A DNA stretch of 30,058 nucleotides from DATILI01 sp035476635 (GTDB lineage Bacteria > Pseudomonadota > Gammaproteobacteria > Burkholderiales > Burkholderiaceae_C): NCBI GenBank assembly GCA_035476635.1, contig DATILI010000174.1, positions 1 to 30,058 on the forward strand, written 5' to 3'. A model generated the notes under the pieces. The model searched no databases. It was not told the DNA's origin and was given only the letters and a program-made list of their open reading frames with translations. Shown here piece after piece: positions 16,236 through 23,463 of this stretch. A program made the translations under genes and the position numbers. Each line of letters opens with the position of its first letter. Positions within the stretch are counted from its first letter, which is position 1.

Positions 16236-16379
16236 TCAGGCCATGTAGACGGCGATGAAGGCCAGGAGGAACATCAATACGCCGCCGACGATGGGCAGCA
16301 CGAACGGGATCGCCGGAACGATCGCTTCGACTGCGTCTTTTTCAACAGGGGTGTCGTGGTGGGGCGTGGCGTTGGACAT
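16236..16379 (-). CDS. Small single-pass membrane protein (47 aa)
   Basis: This minus-strand ORF encodes 47 residues. It has an acidic, His-containing N-terminus (MSNATPHHDTPVEKDAVEA) followed by one hydrophobic helix (about residues 23-46, IPFVLPIVGGVLMFLLAFIA) that reaches the C-terminus. A GAGGT ribosome site lies at proper spacing before the ATG at 16379, which strongly supports translation. It lies upstream of pckG on the same strand with a long gap and could share its transcript. Small proteins of this shape often act as accessory subunits of respiratory or transport complexes, but no specific role can be assigned. Confidence 0.75.
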   Translation of the reverse strand: MSNATPHHDTPVEKDAVEAIVPAIPFVLPIVGGVLMFLLAFIAVYMA

Positions 16380-16397
16380 GGTGCTACCTCAGTACGT

Positions 16398-16440
16398 GGA
16401 TTGACGCGATTTTACCCATGCATGCCCTCGGATTGACGCG
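16398..16440. repeat. Direct repeat GGATTGACGCG, 32-bp period
   Basis: Two identical 11-bp copies (16398-16408 and 16430-16440) flank the palindrome CATGCATG (16418-16425). They sit in the 184-bp gap between the diverging small membrane protein gene and the EAL gene. A period near three helical turns would place two bound proteins on one DNA face. Confidence 0.4.
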
Positions 16441-16563
16441 TCGCCGCGACACGCAGGCTCCTTTATGCCTATTGCAGAGCTTCGCACGCGGTGGCTACCG
16501 TTAGGATGTTGTGGCCGGCCGCGCCACCTACGCTGTGCCGCCTTTCCTTCACAACCCAGTTGC

Positions 16564-18249
16564 ATGAGCCTTCTGAGCAAACATATCGGAAACCACGCCA
16601 GGACCTATGCTGGCCTGGCGGGCGTGGCCGTATTCCTGGCTGGCGTACTGGGTACGGTGCTCCTGGTGGCGAGCATGCAAATGGGCGATATGACCGAGGT
16701 ACAGGCCCGCACCGTCGACCAGTTGGAGGCGGTGGCCCGCGATACCAACGAGATGCTCGCCCGCCTGAACCGCGAGTTCCAGCCCGAGTGCACGCCGGAA
16801 AATCTGGCGCGGCTGCGCGGCGTGCTGTTCGGCACCCGTTTTCAGCGCGACATCGGCCTGTTCGATGGCGAAAACCGCCTCGCGTGCACCACCAGTCTGG
16901 GCAACTTGCGCGCGCCTGTGCGCATACAGGCGCCCCAGATCCAGCTTCTCGACAAGGACGGGCTGTTGCGCGCCAGCTGGTTCAATTTGCGGGTGGCCGT
17001 TGGCGGCGGCAAGCACAATGCCATCGTCGTGCAACATGGGCCGTTCAATACCGTGATCGACCCACGCATTACCAGCGAGCTGTTTGGCTACGGGGCCAGC
17101 CACATCGGCTACCGGTTGACAGAGGGTGGCCTGTTCCCGGTGCGCGCCAAAGGCGAAACCCCTGCTGCACTGCGCGAGCATCTTGCGGCGAGCGCACTCG
17201 CCGCCCGGACGGAGGCGGACTACGACTGGAAGCTCGGGGCCTTTGTTCATTCCGCACCCGTGCCCGATACCCGGTTCGTGGTGCAGACCTATGCGACCCT
17301 GGGTGATGCCGCGGCCCGGCACGCGCAAGTGATCCTGTTCCTGGTCTCGGTTTCCGCGCTGCTCGGCGTCTTGTATTGCAGCTCGGCAGCGCCACGCTTT
17401 GCACGCCTGGCCGAGCTGGACCACCGCATTGCTTCGCTGGTCTGGCCCGAGCACGTGGTCTGCGTCTACCAGCCCATCATGGATTTGCAAAGCGGCGCCC
17501 CAGTGGGCTGCGAGGTGTTGATGCGCCTGCGTGACGGCGCGGAAACCTTGTTTCCCGACGCCGTGATTCCGGCTGTGATGGCCCAAGGACTCACCTGGCA
17601 GCTTGATCAGGCCGTGATCCGCAAAGGCCTGGCCGAACTCGCGCGCCATCTGCCACCGGCAGGCGAGTTCAGGATCTCGTTCAACCTGTTTCCGCAGAAC
17701 ATCCGTTTTGACGCATTGCACCAGCTGTTGACGGAGCGGCTGCAGGCCTTGGGCCGGACCGACCTGAGGATCGATCTGGAGGTGATCGAGCAGGACTACG
17801 ACGCATCCATGCTCGAGGAAGTTGGCAAGCTCAAGGCGGCCGGCTACATGATCTCGGTCGATGATTTCGGCACCGGGTTTTCCAACCTGGGCAGCGTGAA
17901 GAAACTGTCGCCGAGCTTTCTCAAGATCGACAAGTCCTTCATCTTCGACATGGAAGACGCATCGGTGCGTTCCAGCCTGATCCCCGAGATCGTCGGCATC
18001 GCCAAGGCCGTCGGCGCCCAGGTTGTCGCCGAGGGCGTGGAGAACGCGCTGCAGGCCGACCGACTGCGGGCGCACGGCGTGCAATACGGGCAAGGCTATT
18101 TTTTCTCCAGGCCGCTGCCGATCGAGCAGTTCGTGCGGTTTCTTGAGAAGGCGCCGCTGGCTAGTTCCCAGGGCCACCCACTTCGTGAGTTCCCTGCGCC
18201 GCAAGAAGGTGCCCGTGTTTCAACCTGGGGCACGGCGGCGGCTGAGTAG
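16564..18249 (+). CDS. Membrane-bound cyclic di-GMP phosphodiesterase (CSS-type periplasmic domain plus EAL)
   Basis: From the ATG at 16564 the protein has 561 residues. A membrane helix lies at about 13-36, then a periplasmic CSS-type sensor domain with Cys76 and Cys108 (in ACTTS). A second helix lies at about 257-278 (VILFLVSVSALLGVLYC), followed by a cytoplasmic EAL domain (about 295-545). Catalytic residues look intact: Glu317 in CEVLMRL, the Asn of FNLFPQN, the Glu of LEVIE, Asp433-Asp434 in DDFGTG, Lys in LKIDKSF, and AEGVE. It should hydrolyse c-di-GMP to pGpG. In known CSS-EAL enzymes, periplasmic thiol-disulfide state controls activity. An earlier ATG at 16465 would add 33 poorly supported residues. 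No strong ribosome site is seen at either start. Confidence 0.93.
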   Translation: MSLLSKHIGNHARTYAGLAGVAVFLAGVLGTVLLVASMQMGDMTEVQARTVDQLEAVARDTNEMLARLNREFQPECTPENLARLRGVLFGTRFQRDIGLFDGENRLACTTSLGNLRAPVRIQAPQIQLLDKDGLLRASWFNLRVAVGGGKHNAIVVQHGPFNTVIDPRITSELFGYGASHIGYRLTEGGLFPVRAKGETPAALREHLAASALAARTEADYDWKLGAFVHSAPVPDTRFVVQTYATLGDAAARHAQVILFLVSVSALLGVLYCSSAAPRFARLAELDHRIASLVWPEHVVCVYQPIMDLQSGAPVGCEVLMRLRDGAETLFPDAVIPAVMAQGLTWQLDQAVIRKGLAELARHLPPAGEFRISFNLFPQNIRFDALHQLLTERLQALGRTDLRIDLEVIEQDYDASMLEEVGKLKAAGYMISVDDFGTGFSNLGSVKKLSPSFLKIDKSFIFDMEDASVRSSLIPEIVGIAKAVGAQVVAEGVENALQADRLRAHGVQYGQGYFFSRPLPIEQFVRFLEKAPLASSQGHPLREFPAPQEGARVSTWGTAAAE

Positions 18250-18261
18250 CCCCGGCGTCGC

Positions 18262-18669
18262 TCAAAGCAAAGCGTAGGTCGTCGTCGCGCGGCTCACGCT
18301 TTTGCCGTCATCTGCACCCCGGATATCGATCTCGCCAAAGGCCAGCGACTTGCCGGCGCGCAGCACCCGCGCCTCGATGAGTGCATCCTGATTGGACAGC
18401 GGTTTGAGAAAGCTCGTGTTCATCTGCACGGTCGTGCAGGGGCGGAATTCGCCGAAATGCTGGATCAGTGCGAGCACCATGGCCGTATCGGCCGCGGCCA
18501 TCATCGCCTGCCCGCAGAGCATGCCGCCCACTCGCGAAAGCTGCGTGTTCTGCGGCAGGCGCAGGATGACGGCGCCGCCTTCATGCGCATGCACGCGCAG
18601 GTCGAGCGCCTGCACCCAGGGCGCAAAGTATTCGGCGAGCGCGGATTGAAGTTGTGCTGGATCAGTCAT
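18262..18669 (-). CDS. PaaI-family hotdog thioesterase
   Basis: This 135-residue single hotdog-fold protein has RVGGMLCGQAMMAAADTAMV, the PaaI-type HGG-like and Asp-containing helix, where the usual HGG is replaced by RVGG. Hotdog strands follow from FRPCTTVQMNTSFLKPL onward. Such proteins hydrolyse acyl-CoA thioesters; the substrate is unknown. The start overlaps the end of the upstream channel gene by 8 bp, implying translational coupling and one transcript. Family assignment is good; catalytic competence without the typical His is less sure. Confidence 0.88.
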   Translation of the reverse strand: MTDPAQLQSALAEYFAPWVQALDLRVHAHEGGAVILRLPQNTQLSRVGGMLCGQAMMAAADTAMVLALIQHFGEFRPCTTVQMNTSFLKPLSNQDALIEARVLRAGKSLAFGEIDIRGADDGKSVSRATTTYALL

Positions 18670-20122
18670 TGGAGCGGAATTTGGACAACCAGTGCTCCAT
18701 CAGTTTGCCTGCGGCTTCGCGGCCACCGAGGCCGAACGAGAGTGCCACTGCGACCGCGACCGCGCCCAGCGTGAGGCCAAAGGCAAGGTTGACGATATCG
18801 TCCGCGATGCCCATGGCGCGCAGGCCCATGGCCAGTACCAGCGCGAGGATGGCAAAGCGCGCCACTCTCGCCAGGCCCTTGGAGGCGCTGCTGCTGGCGC
18901 TGTCGATGGCTTCGTAGGCCACATTCGCCAACCAGAAGCCAATGACCAGGATGGCCGAGCCCAGGAGCACGTCGCCGCCAAACCGGATGAAGGTCGTCAC
19001 AACGTCGCCCAGACGCGTAAAGCCGAGTTGGCCGGCCGCCTCCACCGTGGCAAACAGCATCGCAAAAAACAGTACGATGCGGCCCGCCAGCACAGAGGCG
19101 CTGGTCTTCTCGAACGCGCGGGACATGCCGATGTGCGCGGGCAGCGTGTCGAAGCCCACGCTGGTCAGGAGCCGTGCCAGCAAGGCCGAGGCAAACGAGG
19201 CCACCAGCCACGTCACCACCAGGATCAGGCCTGCAGCAATGATGTGCGGCACCGAATTCAGGATCAGCGTGAGCATGTCCGTTGCGGGTCGGGAGATGGC
19301 TTCGAGCCTGAGCGCATCAAGCGCGGCAATCAGCGAGGGCAGGAACACGGCGATGAACACCAGCATGCCCAGCACATTGGACAGCTGCACCGACTCCGCG
19401 AGACCCGCTTGCCCGCCGAGCTTGTCCGCGCCCGCGGTGCGCAGCAGGCTGGTGGTCAGGTTACGCAACACCAGCGCCACGATCCAGCCGACCCCGCCGA
19501 TCACGAACGCGGCGAATGCGTTGGGCAGCATGTCCAGCGTTTTGGTGATCATGGCGCGCAGCGGTTCAAGCAGGCCCTGCATCTGCAGTGCGTTGAGAAT
19601 CGCCGGCACGAACAGCAGGATCACCAGCCAGAACGCGGCTTGGCCAACGCTTTGGCTCATCGGCGCCATGCCCGCGTGCTCCGACAGTTTTTCATCCAGT
19701 GTGGTGGCGCCCAGCGCCTTGTTGATGCCGGCGCGCACCACAGCGGCCAGCAGCCAGGCCACGACTGCGAGCAGCAAGCCCGCCAGCAGCCGTGGCGCGT
19801 ATTCGAACAACTGGGTAGTGAGTGCGGCGAAAGGACTGGAAACCAGGCCCAGGTCCAGTGAGTTGAAGACGCCGGCCAGCGTCAAGAGCAGCACGGCCCA
19901 GAAGAACGCCACCGCGACCAGCGACTCCAGGTTCAGCGTCTGGCCAGTCAGGCCGGCGAAGCGCCGGTTCAGGCCCACGTAAGCCAGGCTGCGACGCACA
20001 CCGGCGCGCACGATGACCGCGACCAGCCAGCCGATCAGCAAAATAGCCAATGCGCCAAGTAGCTGGGGAATATGCTGGCCCAGGCTGCTTTGCATGGATT
20101 GCATCAGTGCGGAAGCATTCAT
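18662..20122 (-). CDS. Mechanosensitive ion channel-family membrane protein (TM-helix repeat type)
   Basis: This 486-residue inner-membrane protein has about ten hydrophobic helices in repeated pairs (for example LGALAILLIGWLVAVIVRAGV, repeated later as LLAVVAWLLAAVVRAGINKAL). This is the conserved TM-helix repeat found in CmpX-like, MscS-related proteins. It lacks the large soluble MscS C-terminal vestibule and ends in a Gly-rich helix, SFGLGGREAAGKLMEHWL. An excellent AGGAGGAA ribosome site precedes the ATG. It is co-transcribed with the thioesterase gene. Gating or ion specificity cannot be inferred. Confidence 0.9.
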   Translation of the reverse strand: MNASALMQSMQSSLGQHIPQLLGALAILLIGWLVAVIVRAGVRRSLAYVGLNRRFAGLTGQTLNLESLVAVAFFWAVLLLTLAGVFNSLDLGLVSSPFAALTTQLFEYAPRLLAGLLLAVVAWLLAAVVRAGINKALGATTLDEKLSEHAGMAPMSQSVGQAAFWLVILLFVPAILNALQMQGLLEPLRAMITKTLDMLPNAFAAFVIGGVGWIVALVLRNLTTSLLRTAGADKLGGQAGLAESVQLSNVLGMLVFIAVFLPSLIAALDALRLEAISRPATDMLTLILNSVPHIIAAGLILVVTWLVASFASALLARLLTSVGFDTLPAHIGMSRAFEKTSASVLAGRIVLFFAMLFATVEAAGQLGFTRLGDVVTTFIRFGGDVLLGSAILVIGFWLANVAYEAIDSASSSASKGLARVARFAILALVLAMGLRAMGIADDIVNLAFGLTLGAVAVAVALSFGLGGREAAGKLMEHWLSKFRSND

Positions 20123-20215
20123 GGTTCCTCCTCTTTCCGTTCTTTAAGTCGGGGAGCCATGATGTCAGTGCGCCAAGAGCGCGTCAACCGCCCATAGGGA
20201 CGGCCAAACCGGCGG

Positions 20216-21415
20216 TCAAACCGTGGCGGCTTGCAGCCCGGCCTCGCGCAGCCGCGCGAGGACTTGCTCGATATGCTGCGGCCCGCGCGTTTGCAGCACC
20301 AGTTCGATCTCCACGCTTTGCACCGAAAGCGACGTGAACGCACGCTGGTGGTGCACCTCGTCGATGTTGGCGCCGGCATCGGCCACCGTGGCTGTGATCT
20401 TCGCCAGTACGCCCGGAATGTCGCGCGCGCTGACGCAAATGCGCGCGAGGCGCCCCGCGCGCACCATGCCACGTTCAATGATCGCTGCCAGCAGCAGCGG
20501 GTCGATATTGCCGCCGCACAGCACCAGGCCGACCTTCTTGCCTTTGAAGCGCTCGGGGTATTTGAGCAGCGCGGCCAGGCCGGCGGCGCCTGCGCCTTCG
20601 ACCAGGGTCTTCTCGATTTCCAGCAGCATCACGATGGACTGCTCGATGTCGCCTTCATCCACCAGCACCAGGTCGTCCACCAGCCGGGCGACGATCTCTT
20701 GTGTGATCTGGCCGGGTGTGCCGACGGCGATGCCTTCGGCAATCGTGCTGCTGCCTTGGAGGTGGTGCGTGCCCTTGATCGCATTGACCATGGCGGGAAA
20801 ACGCGCGGTTTGCACGCCCACGATCTCGATGCCCGGCTTGAGCGCCTTGGCCGCCGTTGCGATGCCAGAGATCAGCCCGCCGCCGCCCACGGCGATGATC
20901 AGCGTATCTAGCGTCGGCACAGCCGCCAGCATCTCCAGCCCTACTGTGCCCTGGCCGGCGGCGACGGCTTCGTCGTCATAGGGGTGCACAAAGGTGAGTT
21001 GCTGCTCTGCGGCCAGGTGGTAGGCATGGGCGCGCGCTTCTTCCAGCGTGTCGCCGTGCAGTACCACCTCGGCGCCGAATCCGCGCGTGCGTTCCACCTT
21101 TACGCCCGGCGTGAAGCGCGGCATCACGATCACGGCACGCAGGCCCAGGCGCTGCGCATGGTAGGCCACGCCCTGCGCATGGTTGCCGGCCGACATGGCC
21201 ACCACGCCGCGCGCCCGCTCGACCTCGGTCAGCAGGGTCAGCTTGTTGCAGGCGCCGCGCTCCTTGAACGATGCCGTGAACTGCAGGTTCTCGAACTTGA
21301 GGAACACCTGCGCGCCGGCAATTTCCGAGAGCGTTTTCGATTCCACGCAGGGCGTGTCAAGCACGTGGCCTTGCAGGCGCGCTGCGGCTTGCTGGATGTC
21401 GGTCAGGGTAAGCAT
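20216..21415 (-). CDS. ilvA: Threonine ammonia-lyase
   Basis: This 399-residue PLP enzyme converts threonine to 2-oxobutyrate and ammonia, feeding isoleucine synthesis or catabolism. The PLP lysine is Lys51 in FTASFKERGACNK, and the phosphate-binding glycines lie at 177-180 (AVGGGGLISG). SAGNHAQGVAYHA is the serine/threonine dehydratase signature. A single C-terminal ACT domain (about 328-399) makes this the short TdcB/IlvA form rather than the 500-residue biosynthetic type with two regulatory repeats. It lies 93 bp upstream of the channel gene on the same strand. Whether its role is biosynthetic or catabolic is unsettled. Confidence 0.93.
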   Translation of the reverse strand: MLTLTDIQQAAARLQGHVLDTPCVESKTLSEIAGAQVFLKFENLQFTASFKERGACNKLTLLTEVERARGVVAMSAGNHAQGVAYHAQRLGLRAVIVMPRFTPGVKVERTRGFGAEVVLHGDTLEEARAHAYHLAAEQQLTFVHPYDDEAVAAGQGTVGLEMLAAVPTLDTLIIAVGGGGLISGIATAAKALKPGIEIVGVQTARFPAMVNAIKGTHHLQGSSTIAEGIAVGTPGQITQEIVARLVDDLVLVDEGDIEQSIVMLLEIEKTLVEGAGAAGLAALLKYPERFKGKKVGLVLCGGNIDPLLLAAIIERGMVRAGRLARICVSARDIPGVLAKITATVADAGANIDEVHHQRAFTSLSVQSVEIELVLQTRGPQHIEQVLARLREAGLQAATV

Positions 21416-21564
21416 GCGCAGGATTGTGGCGCCAGAAAAGACGTGGAAGCCAGATTGCTATAGAGTTTTCTTTTGATTGATAGAGAAAAATACGATTTCA
21501 CTAATATGACGCGGATGGTTATCGTGCCTTTCCCGAACATTCCCAGGACAGAAAAGGCCGCGCC

Positions 21565-22548
21565 ATGACATTGAAGATGAATCGCAAATGGATCTTGGGG
21601 CTGGCGGCCGGCGCCGCGGTGCTTGCCGCTGCAATGGCCTCCCTGGCGTGGGCCGACCGGCCTCTGCGCCCCGACGCGTTTGCGCCGCTGGCGCCCATTC
21701 CTGCGCAACTTCCCGAGGCCAAGCCACCGCAAGGCCTGTCGTTCACCGTATTCGAAACCTCGCGCTCGGCCGGCACGCTGGAGGCGTTGATCGTCGGCGG
21801 GGGCAGCTGGCTGACACTGCGGCAACCGGTGCACATGGCGGTGCTGGTGCGCCATCCCGCGGGCGACCTGCTGTTCGACACCGGCCTCGGGCGCAACGTG
21901 GCGCAGCAGTTCGCCGTCAATTCCTGGCTGGACCGCCAGTTCTTCGGCTTCAAGGATGTGAATCCGGTGGTCGAGCAACTGGCGCGGCACGGGTTGCCGG
22001 CGCGCAGCATTTCGCTGGTGGTTCCGTCGCACATGCACTGGGACCACATCAGCGCCTTGCCGGACTTTCCAGAGGCGCAGGTATGGGTTGCCAAGGCGGA
22101 ACGCGAGCAGGCGGCTCAGGGAGCGGCGCCGGCCTTTCTGGCCAGCCAGTTCGCCGGCGTGCAGAACTGGCGTGACTTGACGTTCAACGGGCCGGCCTAC
22201 CTGGGCTTTCCGGCCAGCCGCGACGTGCATGGCGACGGATCGGTGGTGCTGGTACCCCTGTCCGGCCATACCGCCGGCCAGGTCGGCATGTTCCTGAACC
22301 TGCCATCGGGCCAGCGCTACTTCTTCACCGCCGATGTGACCTGGACGCTCGATGGATTCCAGCGGCCGGCCGATCGTTCCTGGCTGGCCCGCGCCATGGT
22401 GCATCTGGACCGCGAGGAGCGCGCCAACCAGGCCGTCATCGTGCAGATCCACCGGCTGATGAAGGCCCATCCGGCGTTGAAGATCATCCCTGCCCACGAC
22501 GAGCGCGTGGCAAAGGCCTTGCCCCGTTTTCCCGCCTTCCAGAAGTGA
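21565..22548 (+). CDS. Exported metallo-beta-lactamase-fold hydrolase
   Basis: This 327-residue protein starts with a signal peptide or anchor (residues about 9-30, ILGLAAGAAVLAAAMASLAWA). The MBL metal motif HMHWDH (His156, His158, Asp160, His161) is intact. The remaining metal ligands are plausible in LSGHTAGQVG, in DVTW and in IPAHDE near the C-terminus. The layout resembles lactonase-like MBL hydrolases (AHL lactonase / AttM relatives). Location in the periplasm or membrane face would be unusual for quorum quenching of internal signals, so another ester or lactone substrate is equally possible. A LysR gene follows after 6 bp in the same direction. Confidence 0.9.
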   Translation: MTLKMNRKWILGLAAGAAVLAAAMASLAWADRPLRPDAFAPLAPIPAQLPEAKPPQGLSFTVFETSRSAGTLEALIVGGGSWLTLRQPVHMAVLVRHPAGDLLFDTGLGRNVAQQFAVNSWLDRQFFGFKDVNPVVEQLARHGLPARSISLVVPSHMHWDHISALPDFPEAQVWVAKAEREQAAQGAAPAFLASQFAGVQNWRDLTFNGPAYLGFPASRDVHGDGSVVLVPLSGHTAGQVGMFLNLPSGQRYFFTADVTWTLDGFQRPADRSWLARAMVHLDREERANQAVIVQIHRLMKAHPALKIIPAHDERVAKALPRFPAFQK

Positions 22549-22554
22549 ATTTCA

Positions 22555-23463
22555 ATGCACCTGCGCAACCTGCGTTACTTCTGCGCTGCCTATGAGGAGC
22601 ACAGCACCGTCGGCGCGGCGCGCGCCTGCCATGTGACACAGCCGGTGATTTCAGGTGCCATCGCGCAGCTGGAAGAGGAACTCGGCGTGCGGCTGTTTGT
22701 GCGCCAGCAGCGTGGCCTGGCGCCCACCGCGGCGGCGCAGCGGCTGTATCGATTGGGCGGCAAGCTGCTGGCCGATGCGCAGGCCATCAGCGAAAGTTTT
22801 CGCGACAGCACGCTCCATCCGCAGCTTGCCTTGCACGTGCTGCCGGCCCTGAACATCGAGCACACGCGGCGGCTGCTGCAGCAATTGCGCCGCGAGATTC
22901 CGCACCTGGCGTTGCGCTTGCCCGATGAAGGCGAGCCCTGCGACGCGGCGCTGACCTCGGAGCACTGCGCGGACAAGAGCGCGACTTTCCTTGCGCTCTG
23001 GGAGGAAACCTATGCGCTCGTGGTCCCGCATGACCATCCGCTGGCCGTGAAGGAGGTGATCACGCTGGACGATCTGCACCACGTGGCTTTCATCGAACGC
23101 AGCCATTGCGAGATGCAGAAAACATGGCAATTGGCGATGGGCCAGCACAAAGTCGTGCCCGACGTGCGGGCCCGCGCGCAAAGCGAGGAGTGGGCGCTGG
23201 GCCTGGTCGCGGCCGGCGTGGGCGTGACGATTGCGCCGCTGCATGCGCTGGTGGCGGCACCCGGGCTGGTGGTGCGCGACGACGTGGCGGTGCTGCAAGG
23301 CTTCAAGCGCAGCATCGGCCTGGCCTACCACGCGCACTCATCCGAAGCCGGTACCCTGGCCGATGTGCTGCGCGTCTGCCGGCGCTGGCTTGAAGCGCGT
23401 TGGCAGCCGGCGTCTTCGGCGGGGACTCATCCAGAACAAACCCGCAGCACATCGCTGCCGTAA
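22555..23463 (+). CDS. LysR-family transcriptional regulator
   Basis: This 302-residue LysR protein has the N-terminal helix-turn-helix MHLRNLRYFCAAYEEHS, then VGAARACHVTQPVISGAIAQLEEELGVRLFVR. The effector domain is seen from about residue 95. Its start lies 6 bp after the MBL hydrolase stop, so it is co-transcribed with it instead of diverging from it, uncommon for a LysR regulator. The last 37 bp overlap the 3' end of recQ on the opposite strand. The likely target is the MBL operon or ilvA across the 149-bp divergent gap. Confidence 0.92.
   Translation: MHLRNLRYFCAAYEEHSTVGAARACHVTQPVISGAIAQLEEELGVRLFVRQQRGLAPTAAAQRLYRLGGKLLADAQAISESFRDSTLHPQLALHVLPALNIEHTRRLLQQLRREIPHLALRLPDEGEPCDAALTSEHCADKSATFLALWEETYALVVPHDHPLAVKEVITLDDLHHVAFIERSHCEMQKTWQLAMGQHKVVPDVRARAQSEEWALGLVAAGVGVTIAPLHALVAAPGLVVRDDVAVLQGFKRSIGLAYHAHSSEAGTLADVLRVCRRWLEARWQPASSAGTHPEQTRSTSLP

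Noticed and set aside
16055..16436. Plus-strand short frames between pckG and the EAL gene
   Set aside because: They lack ribosome sites and lie opposite the better-supported 47-residue membrane protein.
16549..18204. 551-residue minus-strand frame opposite the EAL gene
   Set aside because: It is an antisense shadow of a gene with intact catalytic motifs.
18692..19982. Two long plus-strand frames across the channel gene
   Set aside because: Both are shadows of a protein with clear repeated membrane helices on the minus strand.
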